From Pimelobacter simplex (lineage in GTDB: Bacteria; Actinomycetota; Actinomycetes; Propionibacteriales; Nocardioidaceae), in contig JADCLI010000044.1 in NCBI GenBank assembly GCA_016803235.1, forward strand, positions 1-49,358: a stretch of 49,358 bases of DNA. Reading direction: 5' to 3'. Position numbers and translations under genes: made by a program. Positions 9,082 through 17,743 of the stretch are shown here, in pieces (position 1 is the stretch's first letter; every line of letters starts with the position of its first letter). Below the pieces are notes generated by a model, which had not been told where the DNA came from, ran no database searches, and saw only the letters and a list, made by a program, of their open reading frames with translations.

Positions 9082-10364
9082 AGGGTCCCCGCTCCTGGGC
9101 GGCCGGCGTGCGCCGTACGCTCACCGACCTCTCCCGTCGCCGTCAGGCGCTGGGCGGTCGGCTGCGCGACGGCGTCGCCGAGCGCACCCGGCGGGTCCGC
9201 GGCGCGGTCGAGCCGGTCACGCAGACGGTCACCGCCGCGGGCTGGGTGGTCGCCGTCCTGGGCCTGGCCCTGCTGATCGCCGGACCGATGCTGCGCTGGC
9301 GCGAGCTGATCGTCGCCGGCGCCTTCCTCACCCTGGTGCTGCTGCTCGCCGTGGCCTTCGTGATCGGGCGGCTGCCGCTGCTCGCCCGGCTCGACCTGGC
9401 GCGCGACCGGGTCATCGTGGGGGAGCGGGCCAACGGCTACCTGACGGTCGCCAACCCGAGCGGCCGGCGCTCCCGCTCGCTGGTGGTCGAGTTCCCCGTC
9501 GGCGCCGGCCGGGCGGCCTTCGAGCTCCCGGGCCTCGCACCCGGTGCCGAGCACGAGGAGCTGTTCGCCGTCCCCACCGCGCACCGGGCCGTCCTCGACG
9601 TCGGACCCGTCACCGCCGTGCGTTCGGACCCGCTGGGCCTGATGCGGCGCGAGCGGCACCTCAGCGAGATGGACACGCTCTACGTGCACCCCAAGACACT
9701 GCGCGTCGAGGGCTCGGCGGCCGGCCTGGTCCGCGACCTGGAGGGCCGCACCGTGCCGAAGGTGTCCGACAACGACGTCTCCTTCCACGCCCTGCGCGGC
9801 TACGTCTCGGGCGACGACCGCCGTCACATCCACTGGAAGTCCAGCGCGAAGACCGGCACCCTCATGGTCCGCCAGTTCGAGGAGACCCGGCGCTCCCACC
9901 TGCTCACGATGGTCAGCTCCCGGCTGGAGGACTACGCGAGCGACGACGAGTTCGAGCTGGCGATCTCGATCGCCGGCTCGCTCGGCACCCAGGCCCTCGC
10001 CGACGGCCAGCAGCTCAGCGCGGTGTCGTCGCACGGCTCCCTGCCTGCCGCCAGCGCCCAGCGCTTCCTCGACGGTCTCTCCGGGCTGACCTACGACTGG
10101 CAGGCCGACCGCCTGGTCGACGTCGCCCGTCACCTCGGTGTCGACGAGCTCGCGGCGAGCGTGATGGTGCTGTGCATCGGTGCGGGGGTCTCGATCACCG
10201 ACCTGCGCCGGGCCCGTCAGTACCTCCCCGTCGACACCCGGGTGATCGCCGTGCGCTGCCTGGTCGGCGAGGAGCCGTCGGTGCGCTGGCTCGGCGACCT
10301 CGGGATCGCGACCGTGGGACGCCTCGAGGAGCTTGGCGTCGCCGTACGGCGGGTGTCGGCGTGA
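9078..10364 (+). CDS. DUF58 domain membrane protein
   Basis: Protein of 428 residues with two adjacent membrane helices near residues 55-95. It carries the DUF58 core signature YVSGDDRRHIHWKSSAKTG at about residues 242-260. DUF58 proteins have a von Willebrand A-like fold and partner MoxR ATPases; their biochemical activity is poorly known. The start overlaps moxR by ATGA and the stop overlaps the next gene by GTGA, so the three genes are probably translationally coupled. The assignment rests on the signature and the neighbours. Confidence 0.92.
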   Translation: MKGPRSWAAGVRRTLTDLSRRRQALGGRLRDGVAERTRRVRGAVEPVTQTVTAAGWVVAVLGLALLIAGPMLRWRELIVAGAFLTLVLLLAVAFVIGRLPLLARLDLARDRVIVGERANGYLTVANPSGRRSRSLVVEFPVGAGRAAFELPGLAPGAEHEELFAVPTAHRAVLDVGPVTAVRSDPLGLMRRERHLSEMDTLYVHPKTLRVEGSAAGLVRDLEGRTVPKVSDNDVSFHALRGYVSGDDRRHIHWKSSAKTGTLMVRQFEETRRSHLLTMVSSRLEDYASDDEFELAISIAGSLGTQALADGQQLSAVSSHGSLPAASAQRFLDGLSGLTYDWQADRLVDVARHLGVDELAASVMVLCIGAGVSITDLRRARQYLPVDTRVIAVRCLVGEEPSVRWLGDLGIATVGRLEELGVAVRRVSA

Positions 10365-12844
10365 GCAGCACGAACGGACCGGCCGGCAGCCCGATGGCGC
10401 CGCCCCCGCCACCGGTGCGCTCGGCCGGCGTCTCGGCCAGCCGGGGCGGGCCGGTGATGATCGTCCCGCAGCGTCGCCGGGGCCGGGGTGCGCTGCCGTC
10501 GTGGTGGCTGGTGCTCGTCGACGCCGTCCTGGTCGTCGGGCTGGGTGTGCTCTGCGCCTGGCCGCTGGGCCAGGCCTGGGTCGGCCACCGTTGGCTGCTG
10601 GCTGTCGTGGTCGGCCTGGTCGTCGGCGTCGCCGTGGCCTGGGTCGCCGCCCGCTGGCGGCTGGGGCCGTGGCTCACCGCGCTCCTCGTCGGTGCCTGCT
10701 ACCTCCTCGTCGGCTCGGCGGTCGCCGTCCCCAACCGCGCCCGCAACGGCCTGGTGCCGACCGCCGACTCGCTGCGGGACCTGGTCACCGGCCTGGTCCG
10801 CTCGTGGCGCGAGGCGCTGACCCTGCCGGTGCCCCTCACCGAGACCGGCGTCGTCGTGATCGTCCCGCTCGTGACCGGACTCGTCGGGGGACTGGCCGCC
10901 GGGCTCCTGCTCTGGCGCTCGCGGTGGCCCGGGCTGGCGGGCGTGGTGCTCGCCCTGGTCCTGGTGCTCGCCTCCGCCTTCGGCGACGTGTCGGCCCAGG
11001 CAGCACTGACCCGCGGGCTGGTCGGCGCGGCCGTCGCCCTGGTCTGGTTGCGCTGGCGCTCGCTGCGACACGTGCGCGCCCGCTGGGGCCGCCGGGTGCT
11101 GGCCACCCTCGTCGTGGTCGGCGTCGCCGGCGGCGCGGCGACCGGCCTGGGCGCCCTCGCCGACCCGGAGGCCAACCGGGTCGTGCTGCGCGACCACGTC
11201 GACCCGCCGTTCGACCCCCACGACTACCCGAGCCCGCTCGCGAAGTTCCGTGCGTACCGCAAGGAGCCGCTACGGACCGAGACCTCGCTGTTCACGGTCG
11301 ACAACCTCGAGTCCGGCATGCTCGTGCGCCTCGCGGTGATGGACACCTACGACGGCATCGTGTGGAACGTCTCCGGCGGCCCCAAGACGGGTCACGACTC
11401 GGGCACCTTCCGGCGACTGCGCAACGATCCCGACGCCGACGCCCGCGCCACGGTCCGCGGCGAGATCACGGTCACCGGCTACACCGGTGTCTGGGTCCCC
11501 AGCGTCGGCGAGACCCTGGCGATGACGCCGGTCAAGGACGGTCGCACCGACGACGAGGCCGCTGCCGAGCTGGTCATCAACCGCGAGACCGGCACCGTGG
11601 CGCAGATCGGCGGGGTCGAGGCCGGCACCACCTTCCGGGTCGAGGCGATCGAGCCGCTGCCGCTGGTCGAGGAGGAGATCGCGGCGCTCGCCGCCGACCG
11701 CTCCGTGTCCCTGCCCGCGCCGGCCATCGTGCCCGAGGAGCTGATCGACCGGGTCCAGCGCTGGCAGGTCGAGGACGCGTTCGGCGGCGGTGACGGCGGC
11801 CCGCTGGCCCAGTTCCTCCGCGACGCCTTCCGTGAGCACGGCTACTACTCCGACGGCATCGACGACGACGTGCCGGCCGGCCACGGCGCCAGCCGTCTCG
11901 CCGAGCTCGCCAAGAGCCCGACTCCCGTCGGCGACGCGGAGCAGTACGCCGCGGCCATGGCCCTCGTGGGCCAGCGGATGGGCCTGCCGATCCGCGTGGT
12001 CCTGGGCTTCAAGGTGCCACCGGGTGGGGGCGACGTCCGGGGCGAGAACATCAGTGCCTGGACCGAGGTCAAGCTCGCCGGCGCGGGCTGGGTGCCCTTC
12101 GACCCCACCCCGCCGGAGGAGAAGAAGCTGCGTCGTCCCAACGACGACCCCAACGAGGACCCGCAGCCGCAGGTGCTCCAGCCGCCGCGCGTGCCGGGGG
12201 AGCCCAAGGAGGCCAGCGACAACCTCCAGCAGGGTGACGGCCAGCGCAAGGACCTCGACGTCCTCGCCGTGCTCGGCACGATCCTCGGGATCGTCCTCGA
12301 CGTCGCCAAGGTCGCGCTGCTGCTCTCCCCGCTGTGGGGCGTGCTGCTGTTCAAGTTCCTTCGCCGCCGGCGCCGGCGGCGTGCCGGCGACCCGACGCTG
12401 CGGGTGACCGGCGCCTGGTCCGAGCTCGCGGACCGGGCGCGCGATCTCGGCGTGCGCCCCGCCCCGGGCGCCACCCGCCGGGAGAGCGCCTACACCGTCG
12501 CGGAGCGCTACGACGCGGTACCGGTCGTGACGCTGGCCCACACCGCCGACCGCCACGTGTACGGCGAGGGGGAGCCCACCGCGGAACAGGCCCGTGCCTA
12601 CTGGGCCGACGTCGAGACCGCGCTGCGCCGCATCCGCCGGGCCTCGCCCTGGTGGCGCCGGCTGGTGGCCCGGTTCTCGCTGGCATCGGTGCCGTGGCGC
12701 GCCGGCCTGGAGCGTCTCGGCTCGGCGCTCGGCGGCCGGGTGCGCCGCACCGGTCGCTGGTTCGCCGGGCTCGCGCCGGTGGTCCGGGTCCGGGCCGGTG
12801 GACGCCGGGTGCTGCGTGCGGTGACGGGGATCTTCCGCCGCTGA
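10361..12844 (+). CDS. Polytopic transglutaminase-like protein lacking catalytic Cys and His
   Basis: Protein of 827 residues: about six to eight N-terminal membrane helices (residues 40-280), an extracytoplasmic transglutaminase-core-like domain (about 300-620), one more helix (about 635-665), then a basic cytoplasmic tail. At the usual nucleophile site G-x-C-E-x-[FY]-A the sequence reads GDAEQYA, so Cys is replaced by Ala526. At the usual HAW site it reads SAWTEV, so His is replaced by Ser565. The third triad residue, Asp581 in FDPTP, is kept. It is probably a catalytically dead scaffold or binding domain. GTG 10361 overlaps the DUF58 stop. The longer in-frame start at 10172 lies well inside DUF58 and was rejected. 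Confidence 0.88.
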   Translation: MSSTNGPAGSPMAPPPPPVRSAGVSASRGGPVMIVPQRRRGRGALPSWWLVLVDAVLVVGLGVLCAWPLGQAWVGHRWLLAVVVGLVVGVAVAWVAARWRLGPWLTALLVGACYLLVGSAVAVPNRARNGLVPTADSLRDLVTGLVRSWREALTLPVPLTETGVVVIVPLVTGLVGGLAAGLLLWRSRWPGLAGVVLALVLVLASAFGDVSAQAALTRGLVGAAVALVWLRWRSLRHVRARWGRRVLATLVVVGVAGGAATGLGALADPEANRVVLRDHVDPPFDPHDYPSPLAKFRAYRKEPLRTETSLFTVDNLESGMLVRLAVMDTYDGIVWNVSGGPKTGHDSGTFRRLRNDPDADARATVRGEITVTGYTGVWVPSVGETLAMTPVKDGRTDDEAAAELVINRETGTVAQIGGVEAGTTFRVEAIEPLPLVEEEIAALAADRSVSLPAPAIVPEELIDRVQRWQVEDAFGGGDGGPLAQFLRDAFREHGYYSDGIDDDVPAGHGASRLAELAKSPTPVGDAEQYAAAMALVGQRMGLPIRVVLGFKVPPGGGDVRGENISAWTEVKLAGAGWVPFDPTPPEEKKLRRPNDDPNEDPQPQVLQPPRVPGEPKEASDNLQQGDGQRKDLDVLAVLGTILGIVLDVAKVALLLSPLWGVLLFKFLRRRRRRRAGDPTLRVTGAWSELADRARDLGVRPAPGATRRESAYTVAERYDAVPVVTLAHTADRHVYGEGEPTAEQARAYWADVETALRRIRRASPWWRRLVARFSLASVPWRAGLERLGSALGGRVRRTGRWFAGLAPVVRVRAGGRRVLRAVTGIFRR

Positions 12845-13012
12845 GAGCGAGCGTCGAGAGCGACGGTCGGCGGGCGCTGTCCGTCGCGCGCGCCGGCCCG
12901 GAGGACCGGTCTGGACCAGTGCTGTGATCTCCGTCCCGCGCACGGCCGCGCCCTTGCCGCGGGACGGGACCTGTGGGGATACTTCTGGAAACTAGAACGT
13001 GTTCTACATGGG
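12845..13012. other. Intergenic region separating two operons
   Basis: This 168-base gap lies between the transglutaminase-like gene and the lipid operon. It is GC-rich in its first 120 bases and clearly less so from about 12975 on, where the operator and presumably the promoter of the lipid operon lie. I see no ORF with a convincing start and no clean terminator hairpin. Confidence 0.5.
12993..13006 (+). promoter_or_regulatory. KstR-like palindromic operator
   Basis: TAGAACGTGTTCTA is a perfect inverted repeat with 6-bp arms and a 2-bp centre. It agrees with the TNNAACNNGTTNNA consensus remembered for KstR, the TetR-family repressor of sterol and lipid catabolism in actinobacteria. It ends 6 bases before the GTG at 13013, so a bound repressor would block promoter clearance. 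No kstR gene lies in the window, so the assignment rests on the motif and on the lipid genes that follow. Confidence 0.7.
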
Positions 13013-13879
13013 GTGAGCAAGGTGTACGACTTCGAAGGCGACCGCGGCGCGGCCGCACCGGACGGCTGCGGCGGCCCGCACCGCGGGCTGATGCTGCTCG
13101 AGTTGCCCCGCTGGACGGTGGAGTACGGCGCCTCGCGCCTCGTCGACCTCGCTCGCACGGCGACCGGCCCGGCGCTGCCGGGGGAGCGCGACCTGGGGCG
13201 CGGCCGCCCGGTACTGGTGCTCCCGGGCTTCTCGGCGAACGACAGGCTCACCGGCCGGCTCCGCGGTCACCTCGTGCAGCGCGGGTGGGAGGTCCACGGC
13301 TGGGACCTCGGCAGCAACCACGGTCTCACCGAGAGGATCGTGGCGGGCCTGCCGCAGCGCCTCGGCGAGCTCGCCGAGCGGTACGACGAGCCGGTCGGCG
13401 TCGTGGGCTGGAGCTTCGGTGGCCTGCTGGCCCGCTGGCTCGCCCACGAGCATCCCGACCGGGTCCGCCAGGTGGTCTGCCTCGGGTCCCCGTGGCGGGC
13501 CGAGGGGGAGCGCACCCGTGCCACGGGGATGTTCGAGAGGTCCAGGGTCAAGCACGGCATCGTCCCCCACGCGCGCGAGATCGTCGACCAGCTCCGCGGC
13601 CCGGTCCCGGTGCCCCTGACCGCGGTCTGGTCGAGGACCGACGGCATCGTGCCGTGGCGGGGCTGCACGGTCGACGAGCAGGACGGGACGGACGGCCGGG
13701 CGCCGGCCGAGAACGTCGAGGTGGTCAGCAGCCACGTCGGCATGGTCGCCAACCCGCTGGTGCTCTCGGTCGTGGTCGACCGCCTGCGCCAGGACCCGGC
13801 CGACTGGCACCCCTTCGCCTGGTCCCGCGTCGTCGCGGGCCTCCCGGGCCTCGCGGGATTCGCCGGAGCGGCGTCGTGA
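13013..13879 (+). CDS. Alpha/beta hydrolase (lipase/esterase-like), first gene of lipid operon
   Basis: Protein of 288 residues with an alpha/beta-hydrolase fold: VLVLPGF strand and oxyanion region near residue 65, nucleophile elbow GWSFGG near 132-137 (Ser catalytic) and a candidate catalytic His in SHVGM near 241. The substrate is unknown; the neighbours suggest an acyl ester. GTG 13013 lies just after the KstR-like operator. GTG 13022 is an alternative start if transcription begins inside the operator. The stop overlaps the next start as GTGA, the first of four identical junctions in this operon. Confidence 0.88.
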   Translation: MSKVYDFEGDRGAAAPDGCGGPHRGLMLLELPRWTVEYGASRLVDLARTATGPALPGERDLGRGRPVLVLPGFSANDRLTGRLRGHLVQRGWEVHGWDLGSNHGLTERIVAGLPQRLGELAERYDEPVGVVGWSFGGLLARWLAHEHPDRVRQVVCLGSPWRAEGERTRATGMFERSRVKHGIVPHAREIVDQLRGPVPVPLTAVWSRTDGIVPWRGCTVDEQDGTDGRAPAENVEVVSSHVGMVANPLVLSVVVDRLRQDPADWHPFAWSRVVAGLPGLAGFAGAAS

Positions 13880-14658
13880 GCGCGCTCGCGGGGCGCGACC
13901 CGGCGTACGTCGCCAAGGTGCTGCCGCTGCTCAAGCTGGCGATGAAGGGCTACTTCCGCTCGAGCGTGAGCGGCATGGACAAGGTTCCCGACGGTGGCGC
14001 TCTCATCGTCGGCAACCACTCCGGCGGCCTGACGCCGATGGACGTGCCGATCATCGCCGTCGCCTTCGCCGACGCCTTCGGTCCCGAGCGGCCGCTGTAC
14101 TGCCTGGCCCACGACATGCTCTTCACCGGCGCCGCCGGCCCGGTCATGAGGAGGTTCGGGTTCGTCAACGCGACCCGGGAGGCGGCCCACGAGATCCTCA
14201 CCAGCGGCGGGGTCACGATCGTCTTCCCGGGCGGCGACCACGACACCTTCCGTCCGACCCGGCACTCGCGGGTGGTCGACTTCAACGGCCGCACCGGCTA
14301 CCTGCGCACCGCGCTGCGCGCCGGCGTGCCGATCGTCCCCGTCGTCTCGATCGGCGGCCAGGAGTCGCAGCTCTTCCTCAGCCGCGGTGAGTGGATCGGC
14401 AAGCGCTCGCCGCTGCGCAAGGTGATGCGCACCGACCTCTTCCCGATCGGCATCGGCTTCCCGTTCGGGCTGTCCGCGGCGCCGCTCAACCTGCCGCTGC
14501 CGACCAAGATCACCACCCGGGTGCTCGACCCGATCGACGTCGAGGCGGAGTTCGGGCCCGAGCCCGACCTCGCCGAGGTGGACCGGGTGGTCCGCGGCCG
14601 GATGGAGGAGGCGCTCGCCGAGATGGCCCGCAAGCGGCGCTTCCCGGTGCTGGGGTGA
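13876..14658 (+). CDS. PlsC-type lysophospholipid acyltransferase family protein
   Basis: Protein of 260 residues in the glycerolipid acyltransferase superfamily. The acyltransferase His lies in GNHSGG near residue 46; here it is followed by GGLTPMD rather than the classical H-x4-D spacing. The glycerol-phosphate-binding-like block FPGGDHDTFRP is at about 117-127. Such enzymes move an acyl group from acyl-CoA to a lysolipid or related acceptor at the membrane. The start is GTG 13876, overlapping the preceding stop. An upstream ligase and downstream WS/DGAT fit glycerolipid or storage-lipid remodelling. The acceptor is not known. Confidence 0.85.
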   Translation: MSALAGRDPAYVAKVLPLLKLAMKGYFRSSVSGMDKVPDGGALIVGNHSGGLTPMDVPIIAVAFADAFGPERPLYCLAHDMLFTGAAGPVMRRFGFVNATREAAHEILTSGGVTIVFPGGDHDTFRPTRHSRVVDFNGRTGYLRTALRAGVPIVPVVSIGGQESQLFLSRGEWIGKRSPLRKVMRTDLFPIGIGFPFGLSAAPLNLPLPTKITTRVLDPIDVEAEFGPEPDLAEVDRVVRGRMEEALAEMARKRRFPVLG

Positions 14659-16283
14659 ACGCCGTGCTCGCCCGGATGCGGACCCAGCTGTGGGTGCTCA
14701 AGATGCTCGTCGCCAGCCGGATGCTGGTGCTGATGAGCCCGGCGAAGTATGTCCGGCTGGTCCGGATCCTGCGCCAGCAGGGCACCAACGCGACGACGAG
14801 CTTCGCGCTGGCCGCCGTACGACGCCCGCACGGCCCGGCCCTCGTCGACGAGCGCGGCACGCTCACCTGGCAGGACCTGCAGGACCGGTCCGCGGCGCTC
14901 GCAGCCGGCCTGGTCGAGGTCTCCGGCGGTCCGGTCGACACCGTGGCGATCCTGTGCCGCAACCACCGCGGCTTCGTCGACGCGCTGATCGGCAGCTCCC
15001 GGCTCGGCGCGAGCGCCCTGCTGCTCAACACCGGCTTCTCAGGGCCCCAGCTGGCCGACGTCATGGAGCGTGAGGGGGCGCGCGTCCTGCTGTACGACGA
15101 GGAGTTCGCCGGCGTCGTCGCCGACGCCCGCGCCCGCGTCGACGGCCTGGTCGAGGTGCTCGGCTGGACCGAGTCCGCGGCTCCCGCCGGCGTCCTGAGC
15201 ATCGAGGGCCTGATCGCCGCACACGCCGGCGAGGTGCCGCCGCGGCCCGCGAACCGCGGTCGGGTCGTGCTGCTGACCTCGGGCACGACCGGCACCCCCA
15301 AGGGTGCGCGCCGCAGTGGGGGCGGCGCGGACGAGCTGGCGGGGATGCTGGAGAAGATCCCGTGGCGCGGTGAGGAGACGGTCGTCGTCGCGGCTCCGAT
15401 GTTCCATGCCTGGGGCTTCGGACAGCTGGTCGTCGCGGCCACGATGACCTGCACGGTCGTCACCCGCCGCAGGTTCGACCCCGAGGCCACCCTCGCGCTG
15501 GTCGACGAGCACCGGGCCAGCGGCCTCAGCGTGGTCCCCGTGATGCTCGAGCGGATCATGGACCTCCCGGACGCGATCCTCGACCGCTACTCGTTGCGCT
15601 CCCTGCGCTTCGTCTCGGCCAGCGGCTCGCGGATGAGGCCACAGTCGGTGACCGCGTTCATGGACCGCTTCGGCGACCTGGTCCACAACAGCTACAACGC
15701 CACCGAGGCCGGGCAGATCAGCGTCGCCCAGCCCGCCGACCTGCGCCACGCGCCCGACACCGCGGGCCGGGCGGTGCGCGGCACCCTGCTCCGGGTCGTC
15801 GACGACACCGGGCGCGACGTCGGCACCGACGTCGTCGGCCGGATCCTGGTCCGCGGCGCCTCGCCGTTCGACGGCTACACCGCGGGAGCCTCGAAGGAGT
15901 TCGTCGACGGCTACATGGTCAGCGGGGACGTCGGCCGGCTCGACGCCGCCGGCCGGCTCTACGTGGTCGGCCGCGACGACGACATGATCGTCTCCGGCGG
16001 CGAGAACGTGTACCCGATCGAGGTCGAGAAGGTCCTCGGCGCCCACCCCGCCGTGCGCGAGGTGGTGGTGATCGGCGTCGACGACGAGGCGTTCGGCCAG
16101 CGGCTGGCGGCGTACGTCGCGCTCGCCGAGGGAGCCGACGCCGACGCCGACGAGCTCCGGTCCCACGTGAGGGGCCAGCTCGCCGGCTACAAGGTGCCCC
16201 GCGACGTGGTGTTCCTCGACGTGCTGCCCCGCAACGCGTCCGGCAAGATCATGGTCCGCGAGCTGCCGGGGACGGCGTCGTGA
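14655..16283 (+). CDS. Acyl-CoA synthetase / AMP-dependent ligase (FadD-like)
   Basis: Adenylate-forming enzyme of 542 residues. The phosphate-binding loop TSGTTGTPKG is at about 208-217, the acyl-adenylate motif YNATEAGQI near 350, the hinge region VGRDDDMIVSGGENVYP near 440-456, and the C-terminal catalytic Lys in ASGKIMVREL near 529. It activates a carboxylic acid as acyl-AMP and then acyl-CoA. It probably supplies acyl-CoA to the acyltransferase before it and the WS/DGAT after it. Start GTG 14655 overlaps the preceding stop. Chain-length specificity cannot be read from the sequence. Confidence 0.93.
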   Translation: MNAVLARMRTQLWVLKMLVASRMLVLMSPAKYVRLVRILRQQGTNATTSFALAAVRRPHGPALVDERGTLTWQDLQDRSAALAAGLVEVSGGPVDTVAILCRNHRGFVDALIGSSRLGASALLLNTGFSGPQLADVMEREGARVLLYDEEFAGVVADARARVDGLVEVLGWTESAAPAGVLSIEGLIAAHAGEVPPRPANRGRVVLLTSGTTGTPKGARRSGGGADELAGMLEKIPWRGEETVVVAAPMFHAWGFGQLVVAATMTCTVVTRRRFDPEATLALVDEHRASGLSVVPVMLERIMDLPDAILDRYSLRSLRFVSASGSRMRPQSVTAFMDRFGDLVHNSYNATEAGQISVAQPADLRHAPDTAGRAVRGTLLRVVDDTGRDVGTDVVGRILVRGASPFDGYTAGASKEFVDGYMVSGDVGRLDAAGRLYVVGRDDDMIVSGGENVYPIEVEKVLGAHPAVREVVVIGVDDEAFGQRLAAYVALAEGADADADELRSHVRGQLAGYKVPRDVVFLDVLPRNASGKIMVRELPGTAS

Positions 16284-17743
16284 CCCGCCCTGCCATCGAG
16301 CGGATGACCGGCATCGACGCGGGCTTCCTCTACATGGAGACCCCGTCGGTCCACATGCACACGCTCAAGATCGCCGTGCTCGAGGCCGACGAGGCGCTGA
16401 CGTACGACGCCTTCGTGGCCGGCATGCTGTCCCGGCTCAAGCGGCTCCCTCCGCTGCGCCGGCGCGTGGTCGAGGTGCCGTTCGGCCTCAACCACCCGGT
16501 GTGGGTGACCCAGCCGCGGATCGACGTGCCCCACCACATCCGGCGGCACCGGGTCGGCGGCCCCGACAGCACAGGCAGCATGCGCGACCTGGAGCAGCTG
16601 ATCGGCATGATCGCCAGCACCCCGCTGCACCGCGACCGACCGTTGTGGGAGCTGCACTACTGCGAGGGCCTCGCCGGCGGCCGGGTGGCCGTCGTCGGCA
16701 AGATGCACCACGCCCTCGCCGACGGAGCCGCCGCCAACGCGCTGCTCGCCAACGTCACCGATGTGCGCTCCGCGGCCACCCCCGAGGCGGTCCAGGAGGA
16801 GTACGCCTCGACCGACCGGCTGCCCAGCAGGCTGAACCTGGTCCGGCACGCCTGGGCCGACGCGGCCGCACAGGTCACGACGATCCCGGGGCTGCTGCTG
16901 CGCACCCTGCTCGGCATCCTCGGCGTGGTTCGCGAGCGTCGAGCGGGCACGAGGTCGCCGGTGCCGGTGCTGCACGCGCCGCGGGTCTCGTTCAACGGCG
17001 CGCTCACGCCGCTACGCTCCTTCGCCACCGCGACACTGCCCCTCGCCGAGCTCAAGCGGGTCCGGGCCCAGCACCAGGCGGCCGGCCTCGAGGTCACCCT
17101 CAACGACATCGTCCTCGGCATCGCCTCCGGTGCCCTGCGCCGCTGGATGGCCGACCACGACGAGCGGCCGGCGTCCTCGCTGCTGGCGGGTGTCCCGGTG
17201 AGCGCCGACGAGCGCGACGCCGTGCCCCGGCTCGGGGGCAACCGGGTCTCCAATCTGTTCACCACCCTGGCCACCGATGTCGACGATCCGGTCGAGCGGC
17301 TGCGGACCATCGCCCGGACCACTGCGGACGCCAAGCGGATCAACGCCCAGCTCGGCTCGTCGATCCTCGCGGACTGGTCGCAGTTCACCCCGCCGCGCCC
17401 CTTCGCCGCGGCCGTGCGTGCCTACTCGCGGCTCAACGCGGCGTCCTGGCACCCGGCGGCGTTCTCCGCGATCGTCTCCAACGTCCCCGGACCGCGCGAG
17501 CCCGCCACCGTCGGAGGCGCCCGGCTCGCCGACCTGTTCAGCGTCGGGCCGCTCGTCGACGGCATCGGCCTCAACGTCACGGTCTGGTCCTACGTCGACC
17601 GGATGAACTTCTCGCTGCTCGCCTGCCCCGACCTGCTGCCCGACGTGCACGTGCTGGCGTCGTACCTCCCTGACGCGCTGGCCGAGCTCGACCTCGAGCC
17701 TCCCGCTGCGCCCGCCGAGACTCCCCGAAGGAACCTTGCGTGA
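16280..17743 (+). CDS. Wax ester synthase / diacylglycerol acyltransferase (WS/DGAT) family protein
   Basis: Protein of 487 residues with the WS/DGAT active-site motif HHxxxDG, seen as MHHALADG near residue 142. Family landmarks NDIVLGIASGALRRW near 275 and SNVPGP near 402 are present. These enzymes esterify acyl-CoA to diacylglycerol or fatty alcohol and make triacylglycerol or wax-ester storage lipid in actinobacteria. GTG 16280 overlaps the ligase stop and the end overlaps the next start, so it is tightly coupled with its likely substrate supplier. Confidence 0.93.
   Translation: MTRPAIERMTGIDAGFLYMETPSVHMHTLKIAVLEADEALTYDAFVAGMLSRLKRLPPLRRRVVEVPFGLNHPVWVTQPRIDVPHHIRRHRVGGPDSTGSMRDLEQLIGMIASTPLHRDRPLWELHYCEGLAGGRVAVVGKMHHALADGAAANALLANVTDVRSAATPEAVQEEYASTDRLPSRLNLVRHAWADAAAQVTTIPGLLLRTLLGILGVVRERRAGTRSPVPVLHAPRVSFNGALTPLRSFATATLPLAELKRVRAQHQAAGLEVTLNDIVLGIASGALRRWMADHDERPASSLLAGVPVSADERDAVPRLGGNRVSNLFTTLATDVDDPVERLRTIARTTADAKRINAQLGSSILADWSQFTPPRPFAAAVRAYSRLNAASWHPAAFSAIVSNVPGPREPATVGGARLADLFSVGPLVDGIGLNVTVWSYVDRMNFSLLACPDLLPDVHVLASYLPDALAELDLEPPAAPAETPRRNLA

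Noticed and set aside
10172..10360. Upstream extension of the transglutaminase-like gene
   Set aside because: It would overlap the DUF58 gene by almost 200 bases. GTG 10361 gives the GTGA overlap typical of this operon.
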